A DNA stretch of 12,282 nt, taken from positions 1 through 12,282 of the forward strand of contig WYEI01000087.1 of assembly GCA_009903905.1 (NCBI GenBank), written 5' to 3'. The notes beneath the pieces are model-generated. The model was given only the letters and a program-made list of their open reading frames with translations. It did no database searches and was not told the DNA's origin. A program made the translations under genes and the position numbers. This stretch comes from Pyrobaculum sp. (lineage in GTDB: Archaea > Thermoproteota > Thermoprotei > Thermoproteales > Thermoproteaceae). Shown here in pieces: positions 11,924 through 12,282 of the stretch (position 1 is the first letter of the stretch; each line of letters opens with the position of its first letter).

Positions 11924-12282
11924 CCGTATCTCCTCCTCCACTCCGCCGCTATCCTCCTGGCGGCCTCCTCGGCGCTCGGCCTCCTCCAGGGCTCGAGCTC
12001 AAGCGCCCGCCTCACGAGGTCCGAGAGGCCTACCGCCTCGGCCTCCCTCGCCGCCCCCTCCACCCTCTCCCGGCCCCACTCGGCGCCGTCCACGGCCTCG
12101 GCGCCAATCAGGTCGAGGGCCAGGTTGGCAAGCTGGTACACGTCCGCCCTATCCTCGAACCCCTTCGCCCTGGCCTCTGCCCCAAGCCTCAAGTCCAACT
12201 GCTCAGGCGCGCAGAAGCCCGGCGTGCAGCTGCCGGCCCTGCTGCCGGAGATCCGCGAGAGGAGGCGCCTCACCGACGCCAG
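11920..12282 (-). CDS. Second protein kinase, C-lobe only (cut by window edge)
   Basis: The visible 121 or so codons encode the end of a Ser/Thr-type protein kinase: the LASV following the metal-binding Asp, the activation segment to APE (FCAPEQLD), the DVYQLANLALDLIG helix with its conserved Asp, and the WRRPSAEEAARRIAAEW tail with the conserved RP arginine. The frame is open at 12282, so the N-lobe and catalytic loop lie outside. Over 118 shared residues I count about 20 differences from the kinase at the left edge (about 83% identical), with no gaps. It ends RRRYG, whereas the left copy ends RRRELPQYLV. It is convergent with the FHA-like gene, both stops using CTAG at 11920-11923. Paired kinases with one FHA-like reader suggest a phosphorylation cascade or redundant inputs. 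Confidence 0.88.
   Translation of the reverse strand: MASVRRLLSRISGSRAGSCTPGFCAPEQLDLRLGAEARAKGFEDRADVYQLANLALDLIGAEAVDGAEWGRERVEGAAREAEAVGLSDLVRRALELEPWRRPSAEEAARRIAAEWRRRYG
11930..12282 (-). repeat. Right arm of long inverted repeat (kinase C-lobe)
   Basis: Colinear with 524-876 on the opposite strand over 353 bases without indels. Exact identity covers 12243-12282 (40 bases, running off the window) and 11930-11974 (45 bases). The arms enclose about 11 kb. Confidence 0.85.

Noticed and set aside
1..12282. CRISPR array, insertion sequence or integrase
   Set aside because: No regularly spaced repeats, transposase motifs or terminal short inverted repeats were seen; the long inverted repeat is coding kinase sequence.

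Overview
The window looks like chromosomal DNA of a hyperthermophilic crenarchaeon, most likely of the Thermoproteales (Pyrobaculum/Thermoproteus type). This is inferred from AGG/AGA-dominated arginine use, frequent ATA isoleucine codons, tightly overlapping genes, and strong A/T-rich TATA boxes about 22-26 bases upstream of start codons with no Shine-Dalgarno (leaderless genes). No rRNA, tRNA, CRISPR array, transposase or DNA-mobility gene was seen. I did not run any search, so the taxonomic call is an inference.

Layout, left to right: (1) a Ser/Thr-type protein kinase (+), probably cut at its 5' end by the window edge. (2) A minus-strand operon (2851 down to 881): small helical protein, small protein resembling a subtilase propeptide, and a subtilisin-family protease with a C-terminal membrane/SHOCT-like tail. 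(3) A plus-strand operon (2860 to 7876): three coiled-coil proteins followed by a 909-residue protein made of about eight beta-sandwich (Ig/CARDB-like) repeats with a helical C-terminus and no signal peptide. (4) A helical protein (-). (5) A plus-strand pair: small beta-sandwich protein and a cysteine-rich helical small protein. (6) A gene-poor gap of about 470 bases. (7) A minus-strand operon (11123 down to 9788): membrane protein, unknown soluble protein, membrane protein. (8) An FHA-like domain protein with a helical C-terminus (+). (9) The C-lobe of a second kinase (-), cut by the right edge and about 83% identical to the first over the shared 118 residues.

The two kinases lie in inverted orientation and bracket everything else. 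Kinase plus FHA-like reader suggests phosphothreonine signalling. The FHA-like protein and the giant beta-sandwich protein share a helical C-terminal motif (ILPxLER...MY...N, and AEDLV), which ties the signalling half to the scaffold half. The subtilase has all its catalytic residues, sits in an operon with a stand-alone propeptide/inhibitor-like protein, and has no obvious secretion signal. Together the genes suggest a phosphorylation-controlled, coiled-coil/Ig-scaffolded complex with a protease output. I do not recognise this combination as a named system; its function (stress response, conflict/defence or envelope-associated regulation) cannot be read from sequence alone.
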